A stretch of 64,000 bases of DNA from Primula veris (lineage: Eukaryota; Streptophyta; Magnoliopsida; Ericales; Primulaceae): assembly GCA_963682055.1 (NCBI GenBank), contig OY821743.1, positions 17,643,566 to 17,707,565 of the forward strand, given 5' to 3'. A program made the translations under genes and the position numbers. The notes under the pieces are model-generated. The model ran no database searches and was not told the DNA's origin. It saw nothing but the letters and a program-made list of their open reading frames with translations. Of the stretch, positions 50,173-59,664 are shown piece after piece (positions within the stretch are counted from its first letter, which is position 1; each line of letters opens with the position of its first letter).

Positions 50173-50652
50173 TCAAGGATCAGTGGGTGGGACAACAGAA
50201 CTGCCAGACCGAGAGGCAGTCTCCCGAGCAGAGCTTGCTAACCAAGCTTTAACTGAGTCGTTCATGACGACCAAGCATTCATTCTCCCGGGCAAGGTATG
50301 CATTCTCCCCAATGAGCGCAGTAACTTGTTCTTTAAGCCGAGCATTTTTAACAGTCATACTAGCGAGGCCTTGAGGGGAGTTATCAAACTCATTCTGAGC
50401 ATGATCCCAAATATCCTCGGCTTCATACCAGGAGTTGGCCAGAGTGTTCCTACGCACCAATAGGTGGTCAAGTTCACGACCCAAGGCCGAAATCTCTGTC
50501 CATTTAATTGTCTCCTCGGGGTGTGAGTTATACAGACTCAAAGCCAGGACACCATACTCCTTCTCAAGCTTAGTCATTCTATGATGAACCCGAGATACCT
50601 CAGCATCCAAGTCCTTCATCTGAGCATGATATCTCACCACGGACTCAGACAT
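50173..50652 (-). CDS. Small antisense gene 4: 159-residue coiled-coil protein
   Basis: Open frame from ATG 50652 to 50173. It is hydrophilic with heptad-like spacing (AEVSRVHHRMTKLEKEYGVL; NARLKEQVTALIGENAYLAR), ends in a Ser/Pro tail (SSVVPPTDP) and has no transmembrane segment or known domain. A TATA box CTATAAATA lies at 50747-50755 on the minus strand, about 100 bases before the ATG, with three CATGCA motifs further upstream. It is one of five small genes in the same orientation between the antisense multi-exon gene and the 3' LTR. Function unknown; a structural or Gag-interacting role can only be guessed. Confidence 0.6.
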   Translation of the reverse strand: MSESVVRYHAQMKDLDAEVSRVHHRMTKLEKEYGVLALSLYNSHPEETIKWTEISALGRELDHLLVRRNTLANSWYEAEDIWDHAQNEFDNSPQGLASMTVKNARLKEQVTALIGENAYLARENECLVVMNDSVKAWLASSARETASRSGSSVVPPTDP

Positions 50653-50746
50653 TAGGAAAAGTTATTTTTGTATAGGAGGAGATGAGAGATGAAAGAGAAG
50701 CAAACGCAATATGAGAAAAGATATATTCTGAAGAAAGGTTGAAGAG

Positions 50747-50860
50747 TATTTATAGAGCAAAGGTAGTATGATATTTGATGACATTGCTTGGGAGCATGCA
50801 TATTTCCTGACATACTTGGGAGCATGCATATTTCCTGACATTGCTTGGGAGCATGCACCT
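50747..50860 (-). promoter_or_regulatory. Promoter of small gene 4 with three CATGCA (RY) motifs
   Basis: TATA box at 50747-50755. A repeated unit ('cttgggagcatgcatatttc') places CATGCA at 50795-50800, 50823-50828 and 50852-50857. CATGCA is the RY element bound by seed B3 factors such as ABI3 and FUS3. Occurrence by duplication of a spacer is possible. Confidence 0.45.
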
Positions 50861-51235
50861 ATGATTGACAATACTGGGGGTAGGTCTACAGTCATCTGAT
50901 ATCACAGTTCGACAGGAAATAAAGACGAGATGTTCAAAGATCCAGATTCTAGAAAAACGACAAACCACAAGTGCAACATAAAAAGAAGTGCAATATAAAG
51001 GGGCAAAGATACTTCTCATTAATAAAGATGGGATACATCACGGTCCATTACATCAAAAGAAAGTACTACATTGAGGTCTATTACATCCGAAGATAACATC
51101 GAAAGAAAATCTATTACATTGAGATCTGTTACATTAGAAGACAACGAAAACAAAACAAAAATCTATCTATTACATCAGGAGATAACATAGCCAAAGAAGA
51201 TCGACTATGTCGGCAAATCCAGCTAAGAAGAGCAA

Positions 51236-51570
51236 ACAGGCGACGATGGGGAAGAGGAAGAAGAAGATGAAGAGGAACATAAAGAAGAAGTGAAAAAAGA
51301 AGAAAGAAGAGGTAAATGAAAAATGACAAAAACCCTAGAAGTAACAAAAAAACCCTTAGAATCACAGGGTTGATTGTTACATCGTAGTGGTGCAGAAGAA
51401 GAGAAAAAGGAAAAAAGAAAAAGAAGAGAACAAAGTATTAAAAAGAAAAGAGTGATGGGAGAGAAGATGAAGAAAAAGAAAGAGGAAGCACAGAAGAAAA
51501 AGAAAAACAGATAAGAAGAAGACAAAGAAATGAAGTAAACTGAAAGAAATAAAAAGAAAAGAAAAAGGGC
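51236..51570. repeat. Purine-rich (GAA-type) tract
   Basis: The plus strand is almost all A and G for over 300 bases (aagaagaggaag words) with few interruptions. Reading frames on the minus strand here are poly-Phe/Ser artefacts. It lies in the 3' region of small gene 3, and the transcript of that gene would carry a pyrimidine tract. Confidence 0.7.
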
Positions 51571-51574
51571 GAGG

Positions 51575-51868
51575 CTAGGGGGAAGTCGATCGGTATCGAT
51601 GAGAGGGCCCGGCAGAGACATCCCTGTCTCGAAGTATCGGGTTCCCCCTCAACACCTCATTCTCTTCGACTAGAGTCCGACGAGCACGTCGACAATAATC
51701 CAGCTCGGATCTTAGCCAAGTCAATTCCCGAACCATCTCGGTATGGTGATAACGCATCACCTTTAATTCCTCCTCAGCATCCTTCAACAGCTTTAGTGCA
51801 TGGCCATATGAAGCTTCAAAAGCCTCCACTTGCAAGACCAATACAGATTTGGTTGAAGAACCTTCCAT
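51575..51868 (-). CDS. Small antisense gene 3: 97-residue coiled-coil protein
   Basis: I chose ATG 51868 because a TATA box (CTATAAATA, 51953-51961 on the minus strand) lies about 90 bases upstream and the frame above this ATG encodes hydrophobic leader-derived sequence. The protein begins MEGSSTKSVLVLQVEAFEAS, has a charged helical centre (LKDAEEELKVMRYHHTEMVR; LTWLRSELDYCRRARRTLVE) and ends in SHRYRSTSP. No known domain. It is part of the head-to-tail array. Confidence 0.55.
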   Translation of the reverse strand: MEGSSTKSVLVLQVEAFEASYGHALKLLKDAEEELKVMRYHHTEMVRELTWLRSELDYCRRARRTLVEENEVLRGNPILRDRDVSAGPSHRYRSTSP

Positions 51869-52429
51869 TTTTAGGAAGTTGGAAGACAAAATTCTGTATA
51901 TAATGAAGAGAGATAAGAGGGAGATTGTGCAGAAATCCATATCTTAAGCAGGTATTTATAGAGAAATTAAGGAAGGATTAATGTGGGGAATTGCAACCGT
52001 TCGTCAAAAGACGCTGGAAAACATGGAAAATTGAAAAGGTGCATCTGTTGAGAAGAAACGCTTGGGTTCAGGCCAGTATTTAAAGAGGGTAAATCTTTAA
52101 AAAGCTTCTACACGTGTCAGTTACGCCAGCATTCAAATAGGGAAGTGCGAAAGTGTCAAGATTTAGAGGATAAGATTTGTGCACAGGGCTCAAGAAATCC
52201 CATTAGTTCCCAGATACCAAGATTCAGAAGATTCAGTGGATAAGGTCAAGCACAAGACCCAAGGAAAATCATTAATGAAGCCACAAGCACACGCAGTAAA
52301 AGGAAAATTACATTGGGAAAATAAATCATATAGGAACAAGATAAAGAAGAGTTTTCATTAATCACCGGTAAATTTATTACAAGATGCTACTCGGCAAAAA
52401 GACATTACAAAAAAGAAAGGAAAAGAGAA

Positions 52430-52765
52430 TTATTTTATAGGACCAGCTTCATCCTCGGGCCTCTTCTTAGACCGAGCATATACTTCATTGAGGGCCAATT
52501 TATAAGCCCACTTGGAAGCAATATGCCTCTCTCTAGAAGCCTCAAACTCTTTGATCCGAGCACGAGCCCAAATATTGTCGATCAGAGACCTCTGATATTC
52601 ACTCTCCATGGCCTCCAAGCGCTCGTCCATCTCAGCAGCTCGACGAGCCTCCATGGTTAAAGAGGCAACCCTCCTTTCGAGGATACGAGCCTTCCTGACC
52701 TCCTCCTCAAGATGAGCAACATACTCCGGAAGGTTGTCACCACTATTTTCCCGAGGAGAAGCCAT
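52430..52765 (-). CDS. Small antisense gene 2: 111-residue coiled-coil protein
   Basis: ATG 52765, stop 52430. It starts MASPRENSGDNLPEYVAHLE and is a single long charged helix (EEEVRKARILERRVASLTME...), ending KKRPEDEAGPIK. It is clearly paralogous to small gene 1: same start (MASP..), GDN..(E/D)YVA(H/Y)LE(E/N)EV, and the same end (ARSK/DRSK ... DEAGP). A TATA box CTATAAAAGG (52813-52822, minus) lies about 50 bases upstream. An AATAAA signal lies after the stop near 52375. Function unknown. Confidence 0.6.
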   Translation of the reverse strand: MASPRENSGDNLPEYVAHLEEEVRKARILERRVASLTMEARRAAEMDERLEAMESEYQRSLIDNIWARARIKEFEASRERHIASKWAYKLALNEVYARSKKRPEDEAGPIK

Positions 52766-53064
52766 TTGTTCGTTAATAAGAATGAGTTGCGCAAAGAATG
52801 TAGAGACAGTCCCCTTTTATAGGAAGAAACAAGGGGTAGATCAAAGGTCATCTCGAAGAAAGACAACCCCTTGAACTTCCCAAGAGCATTTATGGCTAAT
52901 CAACCACAGTTCCAAGTCTAATTAAAGTCGTCCAGTGAGATATCAAGAAGATAAGCAGACAAGAACGAGAATAAGGAAATATTTTATTAATGTCAAAAAA
53001 TCCGATTACAGCTGGGGAATGATGTCCCCTACAAAGAAATTACAAAAGAAATTACAAAAACTAA

Positions 53065-53376
53065 TTATTCTGAGGAAGGGCCTGCTTCATCATCATCCGA
53101 CCCCGGCTTGGACCGATCATGCAGCTCCTTAAAAGGAAGCTTGTAGGCCCTTTTTGCTGCCTTTTCCTTAGCCAGGGAAGCCTCGAGCCTCTTTATACGC
53201 TCAAAGGCCCAATCCAGGTCGGCCATCGTCAAGTGATGAGCCGCGTCCATATCAGACAACCTTTTGGTCACGTCCGCCAATTTCTTTTTCATGACGCGAA
53301 CCTTCTTGACCTCATTCTCCAAGTAAGCAACGTAATCTGAAGGGTTGTCTCCTGTCGAACCGTTGGGAGAAGCCAT
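53065..53376 (-). CDS. Small antisense gene 1: 103-residue coiled-coil protein
   Basis: ATG 53376, stop 53065. It begins MASPNGSTGDNPSDYVAYLE, continues with a charged helix (NEVKKVRVMKKKLADVTKRL) and ends in an acidic tail (GSDDDEAGPSSE). It is a paralogue of small gene 2, the next gene downstream. A TATA box CTATAAAGG (53425-53433, minus) is about 50 bases upstream and AATAAA lies about 80 bases after the stop, near 52985. It is the gene closest to the 3' LTR (270 bases away) and is transcribed away from it. Function unknown. Confidence 0.6.
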   Translation of the reverse strand: MASPNGSTGDNPSDYVAYLENEVKKVRVMKKKLADVTKRLSDMDAAHHLTMADLDWAFERIKRLEASLAKEKAAKRAYKLPFKELHDRSKPGSDDDEAGPSSE

Positions 53377-53645
53377 TGTGTCATGGTCGAAGTAATAGTA
53401 AATGGGATAATGGGGGATGGGGCACCTTTATAGTAGATAAATATTGGGAAGATCAAGGGTTTTCCTCGAAAAAAGATACCAAGATAGGACTTCTTAATGA
53501 CCTCAAACGGGCCCTAGGGAACAGTCTTGAATCCACCGCATCTCTTGATGTAATCTTAGGAACAGCAGGGCCGAAGCAATATCCTCGACAGACCGATCAT
53601 GACTCCCTCGACGAGGAGACCACACCGAGGAAGTCAGGGAGCACT

Positions 53646-54197
53646 TGATAGAACATAAAAATTAGACCCGAATATTCTATTCGGGTAACAATCAACCCAC
53701 ACTTCATAGATAGGTATCCAATGCTTAAATGAGTCGTCACATGCCTTTCATAAAGAATAAAGATGGATACTACTAAAAGTCCAAGCCCACTTAACCAGGG
53801 ACCCATATCTGAAAAATCCCTTGAGATGTAGACATTTGTCAACATCCTAAAAGGAATAATTGCCTATAAATAGCCAATTACCCCTCATAGAAAAGGACCA
53901 GAAAATCTACTCAAAAAATATAGAGAGAAGTAGGGAAAAGAGAGAAACTCCCCAAAACCTGTCACATCAAGAAACAAACCGAGCAGATCAAGAAACGAAC
54001 ATAGAGATCGAAGAAATATTAAGATCATAAGAGAAAGTCGTAAAACCGAGCATAAATATAGAGATAGAGTTGTAATCCGAACAATGGCAATTGCCGAATA
54101 CGAATAAAGATCAAGAAGTGTTCATCATTTATTGTCGATTAAGTATATATTATTGTTGAAAAGTCTAACGATACCGATCAAAGTTATGGCTTTATCA
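53646..54197 (+). repeat. 3' LTR
   Basis: Same length as the 5' LTR with 13 substitutions and no indel. TATA box at 53864-53873. The sequence just upstream (53628-53644, gaggaagtcagggagca) is only moderately purine-rich and would serve as the polypurine tract. Confidence 0.97.
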
Positions 54198-54202
54198 ATA
54201 AT

Positions 54203-55218
54203 ATATCTATTAACCTTGGTACCGAATTTAAACAACAAGCCGGAGTCATTGGTTAGCAATTTTTACAACACCGATTTATTCATTCGGTCTAACACATGAC
54301 GAAAACATCACATACTAATATCATAAGCAAATATTCATGCCCATGAAAAACTGATTACGCAATGTTTCCATACACGTAATGTAATAAATACTATCGTGTA
54401 TAATTATTATGAGCAATTACAGTAGACCAATAATAAGTAAAAGAATAATTAAAGAAGTCTACACATGCTAGGACCATAGAGGACGTCAATAAAGAAAACC
54501 GAAATCATTGAAACTCGTAAGTCCCCAAAAAAAATTGCTCATAGCCGAATAAATATGTCGATCAAAAAACCTGACCTAAACATATAGTATACTATACATG
54601 ATATAACTACATACGTGGTAGAAAAGAAAACTTTAGCATTGCATAACTGGATGTGATGGTTTACAACAGACTATAAATTAATACTATAACCAAGCAGTGG
54701 TGTAAAACCCTCTTTCACTTTAACTAAACCAAACAAATATATGCTCTAATATATGTCATTTGGTCCTGTACTAAAAGCCAAAATTATCAACATATTCTCT
54801 GCCTTCGTTTATTATGATTATTTCTAGATGTTTAAACAATTAGTAGCATAATCAAGTTCTTATGTAGTTGTAGCCGAATTTCCTTTCTTGTTTAAACAGA
54901 ATACCAATTACGTAGATACTACAATTTTTAACGTATTCAAAAAATATAACTGAAACGTTCCATGCATGCATGTTATGCAACGACTTTAACCAATTAAATA
55001 CGAAAGGAAAGATAGAATAAATAATTATTCAAACAATAATTATCCTTAAACTATATACCAAATATCTAACCAACAACAATTATATAACTATTAATTATTG
55101 AAAAACACATAACAAAATATAATCCAAAAAACCATATGGATTTAAACATGTGTATGTACATATAAAATTCAATAATCATAATTAAAAATGATCAATCCTA
55201 ATAATCTAACATAAAATA
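54203..55218. other. No gene seen; AT-rich DNA
   Basis: Right flank of the Tat element. On the minus strand it would be the leader of the Copia-like LTR described next, but it shows no coding capacity. Confidence 0.5.
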
Positions 55219-55658
55219 GGCTCTTGATACCGATTGTTATAACTAAATCTATAAACATGAGTAGATCTTTTATATCAGGTTATTAATATTACATAGGAAC
55301 CGATACGAAAACATACATGATTCCATGATGTTGGTCACGATGACGGATTATGGGCTATTGATCTTTCACAGACTAATACTCTCTCTCTCTATTGATGGGA
55401 ATGAATGAGGAGAATTGTTAGTTCGATTAGTCTTGCGGACCAAACCCTATAGTCTTTATATAATAATATCGATTAGAATCTCATAAAAGCTAATTAGTTT
55501 ACTATTGTATAATACACATTGCAAAACTCATATCAAATCACATGTTTTATTGGGCTCTTCTTACTAGATCACTTAGTTAGTTCATTCAAAAATATTAATA
55601 CAAATATAATTGTTTTAATTAATTAACTCACATGTCAGTTTATTTAAATAATCTAACA
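55219..55658 (-). mobile_element. Copia-like LTR with adjoining primer site
   Basis: Read on the minus strand, 55658-55235 (424 bp) starts TGTTAGATTATT and ends AGTTATAACA, has a TATATAAAG box near 55456, and is followed after two bases by CGGTATCAAGAGCC (55232-55219), close to the initiator-Met primer site of Copia elements (TGGTATCAGAGCC). No coding domain and no second LTR was found in this window, so the element is a remnant, or the Tat element inserted into it. Tentative. Confidence 0.45.
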
Positions 55659-56360
55659 ACCTATGGCTTTCAAATGTTTTTTTGTCGGTTACCTTGAAAC
55701 CAAGTTAACAAGAGTGACGATCGAAGACTAAAACCAATCATACCAAAACACTTATACTCGACGGGTCATTGCCGAGTTCAAATCTTCTACCCCATTTCTC
55801 TATCCACTTTCGTGCCCCCTTGCTTATTTTATCAAAAAAAAAAAATTCTAAAAAATTCTAAAAAATTTGAAAAAAATTGTATAATTACTATAATGCATGT
55901 ATCAATACATTTCAATAATTATTTTTAAAAGAAAATCCACACAAAATTTATTTTGGAATAAATGTATAAATTAGTGTAAATTAAACATTGAATATTAAAA
56001 AAATTGTCTAAAACAATATTATGTTCAAATGTTTTAAAATTTGAATACAATATAATATAAAAGTTTATAAAGTTGTGGTATAAGTTGTGAAAATTTAAAA
56101 TTTGAATGAAAATAAGTAAGGAGACACTATAGGTGATAGAGAATAAAGGACAAAAGATTTGAACTCATCATTGCCTATTGCCTAGTATTTTATCGTTGCC
56201 TATTATTTTATTATTATTACAAAATTCACTATAAAAATAGACTATAGAGATATCCGAAGCGAAAATAAATAGAGACCAGGTTATCTGCTTAAAAGCTGCA
56301 TTAACTACCAACTAAGCCCTCTCTAAACACTCCACTAAACATACTACACTACTAACTATT
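55659..56360. other. Intergenic DNA upstream of the S9-NdhL gene
   Basis: Contains an 85-bp segment (55665-55749) that recurs in intron 3 of the gene (58521-58606). The rest is AT-rich. No gene seen. Confidence 0.55.
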
Positions 56361-56445
56361 ATTATATTCATCATTTCATCTTATATACATTATCCATCTC
56401 CCCCCTCACACACACACTCTCTCTCTCTCTCTCCACAACCCAACA
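56361..56445 (+). promoter_or_regulatory. Core promoter and leader of the S9-NdhL gene
   Basis: TATA-like 'cttatatacatta' at about 56379-56391, followed by a CT/CA-rich leader (56398-56435) and 'cccaacaATGGCG', a good plant start context. CT-rich leaders are common in nuclear genes for plastid proteins. Confidence 0.6.
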
Positions 56446-59274
56446 ATGGCGACAGCTTCTCTCTCTACACTCACAACATCCCTCTCATCCCTCTCCTTCT
56501 CCTCCCAAATCTCTCCTACCAAACCCCACCATCTCTCTCTCCCTCTCCTCCGCCCTAACCCCTCCCTCCGCCTCTCCATCTCTGCCGTCGTCGCCACGGA
56601 GGAAAACCTCGAGACAACGAACCTGACGAAGTACTTGAAGTCGAGGCTTCCAGGTGGATTTTCCGCTCAGTCTCTCATCCGGACAAGGAGAAGAAAGTCT
56701 GCGATTGCGAGGGTTGTTATTCAGGAAGGGACTGGCAAAGTCATTATTAATTATCGCGACGCTAATGTATATATATATATCTCTCTCTATGTATGTATAT
56801 ATATATATATATACATATGTACGTATGCATATCTGTGTAATGTATATTTTACCCGTATTTAAAAATACTTTTTTCCCCTTTTAAAAATATACTTCATAAA
56901 TGTGAAAAATTTCAAAAAAAAATTGTTAGGTAGAGTAAACACCCATTTAATTGTCCATTATGAAATTACGTGCAATTTTGACCGTCTTATGACTTGTATA
57001 AAAATTGTCGAAATGAATTTTTTTAAAATTTAATCATAATATTTAACATTTAAAGTGTATGATCAACTTTTGAAAATTTTCATTCCGACAATTTTGATAC
57101 AAGTTCTTGACCGGTCAAAATTGCACGTAGTTTCGTAATGGACAATTAAATAGGAACGGAGGAAGTATATAAATACTAACGTGATATTAAATACGCTTTC
57201 ACATTAAGATATTAGATATTAATTAACGTGAATAAATTTTATTCACATTTAACATAAATATTGTTTCATTAATTAATAAATTAATTGTATATAAGTTAGA
57301 GGTAGAAACTTATAAAATATCTAAATTTGAGTAATTAATACTTCGATATCATATAATTGGATTCTACTTAGGATTTTATAGTGATGTGTAATAATTGTGA
57401 TGCTAGAATTTTTTAATGGATCATGGGTCTTTCCGTACTTATTATGCTGAGAAAAGCTTGTTTGATTCTTAATGAGCATTGAGCTTTTTAGAGCTTTTTA
57501 GAATCCTTGATGGACTAATTGATTAAAAAATTAGTTCATTAGTTATCCCAATGTTAGAGATGATCTTTTAATGCGGAAATGGCAATCATCCGGAAAGACC
57601 AATAATCCAAATAAGGTGTTGTGCTTCTTTTATTCAATCCATGTTCTTAGTTTCATAGCATATTCATATTTTCTTTTATCATATTGCAGGCACTCTCACA
57701 AACAAATTCAAGTATCAAAGGGTTAGATAAATTTAGTCAATCATGTCTGGCATTCCAAGTTACTGCTCTTGTAACCACTGTAAGGATTTCTTCTATCTTT
57801 ACAGTTTATATATATATATTCCTTTCACTGTATCTGGATTTGTTTAAATATTGCAGCATCACTTTCAGCTTATTTACTAGTTTTTTTGACCAAATACAAC
57901 GTACACTATATTGTTCGCTAACTTAACTTGGATGAACCAAACTATTTTCTCAGCCTCGGATTAATTAGCTTTATTACAACAAAAAAACTGCTACTGAAAA
58001 GGTCCTTAAGCTTTGTTAATACAGAGTGTCTTTTTTTAATGATTTGAATTTTATAGATTGTGGAGCCTGCATATGCTGTGACAGGAGTTAATTATGAACT
58101 AGACTGGGTATCGATCATTATAGAATCTGCCGTTTGTGCATTCTTGTACTTTCTCGTTGCACCGGTAAGTGGAAATATAAGAATCGCTTTACTTCGTTAG
58201 AGTATTTTTCTTGCTGGAATCAGTCTTTATCAAGGATCGAAACAAAAAAAAACTAGTCAAATCAGAGTCGTCAAAAGAAAGAAAAACAAAATACATCGAT
58301 CTTTAAGAGATAACTTAAAACTTAAATCCTCAATACATCGATCTTTTATCATATATACTTCGATAGAAATCTTTTCTAAATCGTTAATTACTTTTAGCTA
58401 TAATGTTTGTAGGTTATACTTATTCTTGAAACAGGTACTTACATATCTGCTCAAAACTATTTCTTCTTGTTCTAAATTTTGTTAAATTTTGCTGTGCAAA
58501 CAATTTAACAAGTAATACATAGCTTCAAATGTTTGTTTGTCTGTTACCTTGAAACCAAGTTAACAAGAAAAGTGACGATCGAAGACCAAAACCAATCAGA
58601 CCAAAACTCCTCATCGGTATCTACTCTTGGAATTAGTTAACCAGTTGCATTTACAGATATTGTTTCAGATCTTAGAACTAAAGTATAGATCTAGAACTAC
58701 CCGTAACGAATCAGCCGTCCCATATAAGTTACAAATTAAAGCTCATGTAGTAGTGAGTTATAGTGCTTTGGTATGTCTACAAAATGATCAGTTCTAATTT
58801 TGTAGTATGAATTTTAGAAGATTTAAGCTGGATGAACCCGATTTTGTTTTCAAATAATCCTAGCTAACTTACTTAAACAAGCCATAAATCTGGATATAGA
58901 TTTGATTTGCAGCCCATCATCATGAATTGGCTAAGAGTAAGGTGGTTCAAGAGGAACGTTTATGAGATGTACCTGCAGTTCATGTTTGTCTTCTTGTTCT
59001 TTCCTGGGTGAGTTAAACTTTTATAATTAGAATTTTCTTCTACTTCGCTCAGGAAATTGAGCCCTCAATTCAGCAGAAAGACTAGTTTGATTAAAGTGTT
59101 TTATTTCTTGTTTATATCTTCAGCGTGTTGCTTTGGGCACCATTTCTCAACTTCAGGAAATTTCCACGCGATCCGTCGATGAAGTATCCTTGGTCGGTCC
59201 CTGAAGACCCCAGCAAAATTCGCAATGATTATCGCAAAGCACCTTGGGCTACACTCGAGGACTATGAAGTGTGA
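56446..59274 (+). CDS. ndhL: Chimeric gene: plastid ribosomal protein S9 N-terminus joined to NDH subunit L
   Basis: Inferred exons: 56446-56766, 57690-57779, 58057-58164, 58913-59007 and 59124-59274; 254 residues, open throughout, with GT-AG introns. Residues 1-107 are the plastid transit peptide (Ser/Thr/Leu-rich) and the first part of plastid S9 (YLKSRLPGGFSAQ; AIARVVIQEGTGKVIINYRD). The conserved GTGRRK is changed to RTRRRK and the rest of S9 is absent. Residues 108-254 are NdhL: VEPAYAVTGVN, two membrane segments around FLYFLVAPPIIMNWLRVRW and YLQFMFVFLFFPG, then LLWAPFLNFRKFPRDPSMK. NdhL is a subunit of subcomplex A of the thylakoid NDH complex (cyclic electron flow). No ordinary NdhL first exon was seen in intron 1. 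The S9 exon probably supplies targeting. Confidence 0.8.
56930..57167. mobile_element. Stowaway-like MITE in intron 1 of the S9-NdhL gene
   Basis: Inverted-repeat structure: 'atttaattgtccattatg' on the left pairs with 'aatggacaattaaat' on the right, and 'acgtgcaattttgacc' pairs with 'ggtcaaaattgcacgt'. The right end (ggaacggaggaagta) is the typical Stowaway terminus with a TA duplication. The left terminus is degraded. Confidence 0.7.
58521..58606 (+). repeat. Short dispersed repeat in intron 3
   Basis: About 85 bases nearly identical to 55665-55749 (shared word 'accttgaaaccaagttaaca'). One copy lies upstream of the gene and one within it. Origin unknown. Confidence 0.75.
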
Positions 59275-59427
59275 ATAAAAGCGATGTTCTTTTATCAAAT
59301 TACTTCCGTAAATAAGTGTTCCTTAAAATCATGAACTCAATATTCTGCATGCACGGCATTGTAGTGTTTTATGTTAATATATTTTTGAGGTGCACTCATT
59401 GTACTACAATATTTCTGCATTCACTCT

Positions 59428-59574
59428 CAGACCGTAGATTAAATCTACGGTCTACAGTCATTGACTGTAAACCGTAGATTTAATCTACGGTTTGCATTAA
59501 ATTAATCCAAACCGTAGATTAAATCTACGGTTTACAGTCAATGACTGTAGACCGTAGATTTAATCTACGGTCTG
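59428..59574. repeat. Perfect inverted repeat, 66-bp arms, 15-bp loop
   Basis: The left arm 59428-59493 and right arm 59509-59574 are exact reverse complements by eye. Each arm itself contains two shorter palindromes of the type ACCGTAGATTAAATCTACGGT. It lies about 150 bases after the NdhL stop, possibly in the 3' untranslated region, where it would fold into a very stable hairpin. Confidence 0.93.
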
Positions 59575-59584
59575 GATTGAATTA

Positions 59585-59664
59585 TGCAGAAATTACACAG
59601 TCAGTCCCTGCTTTTCAAAATTACACAGTCAGTCCCTGCGCCAAAATTACACAGCAGGTCCCTG
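59585..59664 (+). repeat. Short tandem repeat (ttacacagtcagtccctg), three copies
   Basis: Three units of about 26 bases, the last slightly changed (acagcaggtccctg). Directly right of the inverted repeat. Confidence 0.85.

Larger units (their letters stand above)
36541..54197 (+). mobile_element. Complete Tat-lineage Ty3/gypsy LTR retrotransposon
   Basis: A 17,657-bp element bounded by 552-bp LTRs and flanked by the 5-bp target duplication ATAAT (36536-36540 and 54198-54202). The order is LTR, primer site, gag, protease, RT, two RNase H regions, integrase, a long 3' region and LTR. The second (archaeal-type) RNase H and the long region after integrase with antisense genes place it in the Tat lineage, related to Grande/Retand-type elements. 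The LTRs differ at 13 of 552 positions (10 transitions, 3 transversions; 2.4 percent), so insertion was recent, roughly one to two million years at usual plant rates. Pol is defective, so it was or became non-autonomous. A solo LTR is nested at 48937-49767. Confidence 0.97.

Noticed and set aside
51129..51621. Minus-strand Phe/Leu/Ser-rich frames resembling membrane proteins
   Set aside because: Complement of the GAA-type purine tract. Hydrophobicity is a by-product of TTC/TCT codons.
59101..59298. 65-codon frame antisense to NdhL exon 5
   Set aside because: Shadow of the conserved NdhL exon.
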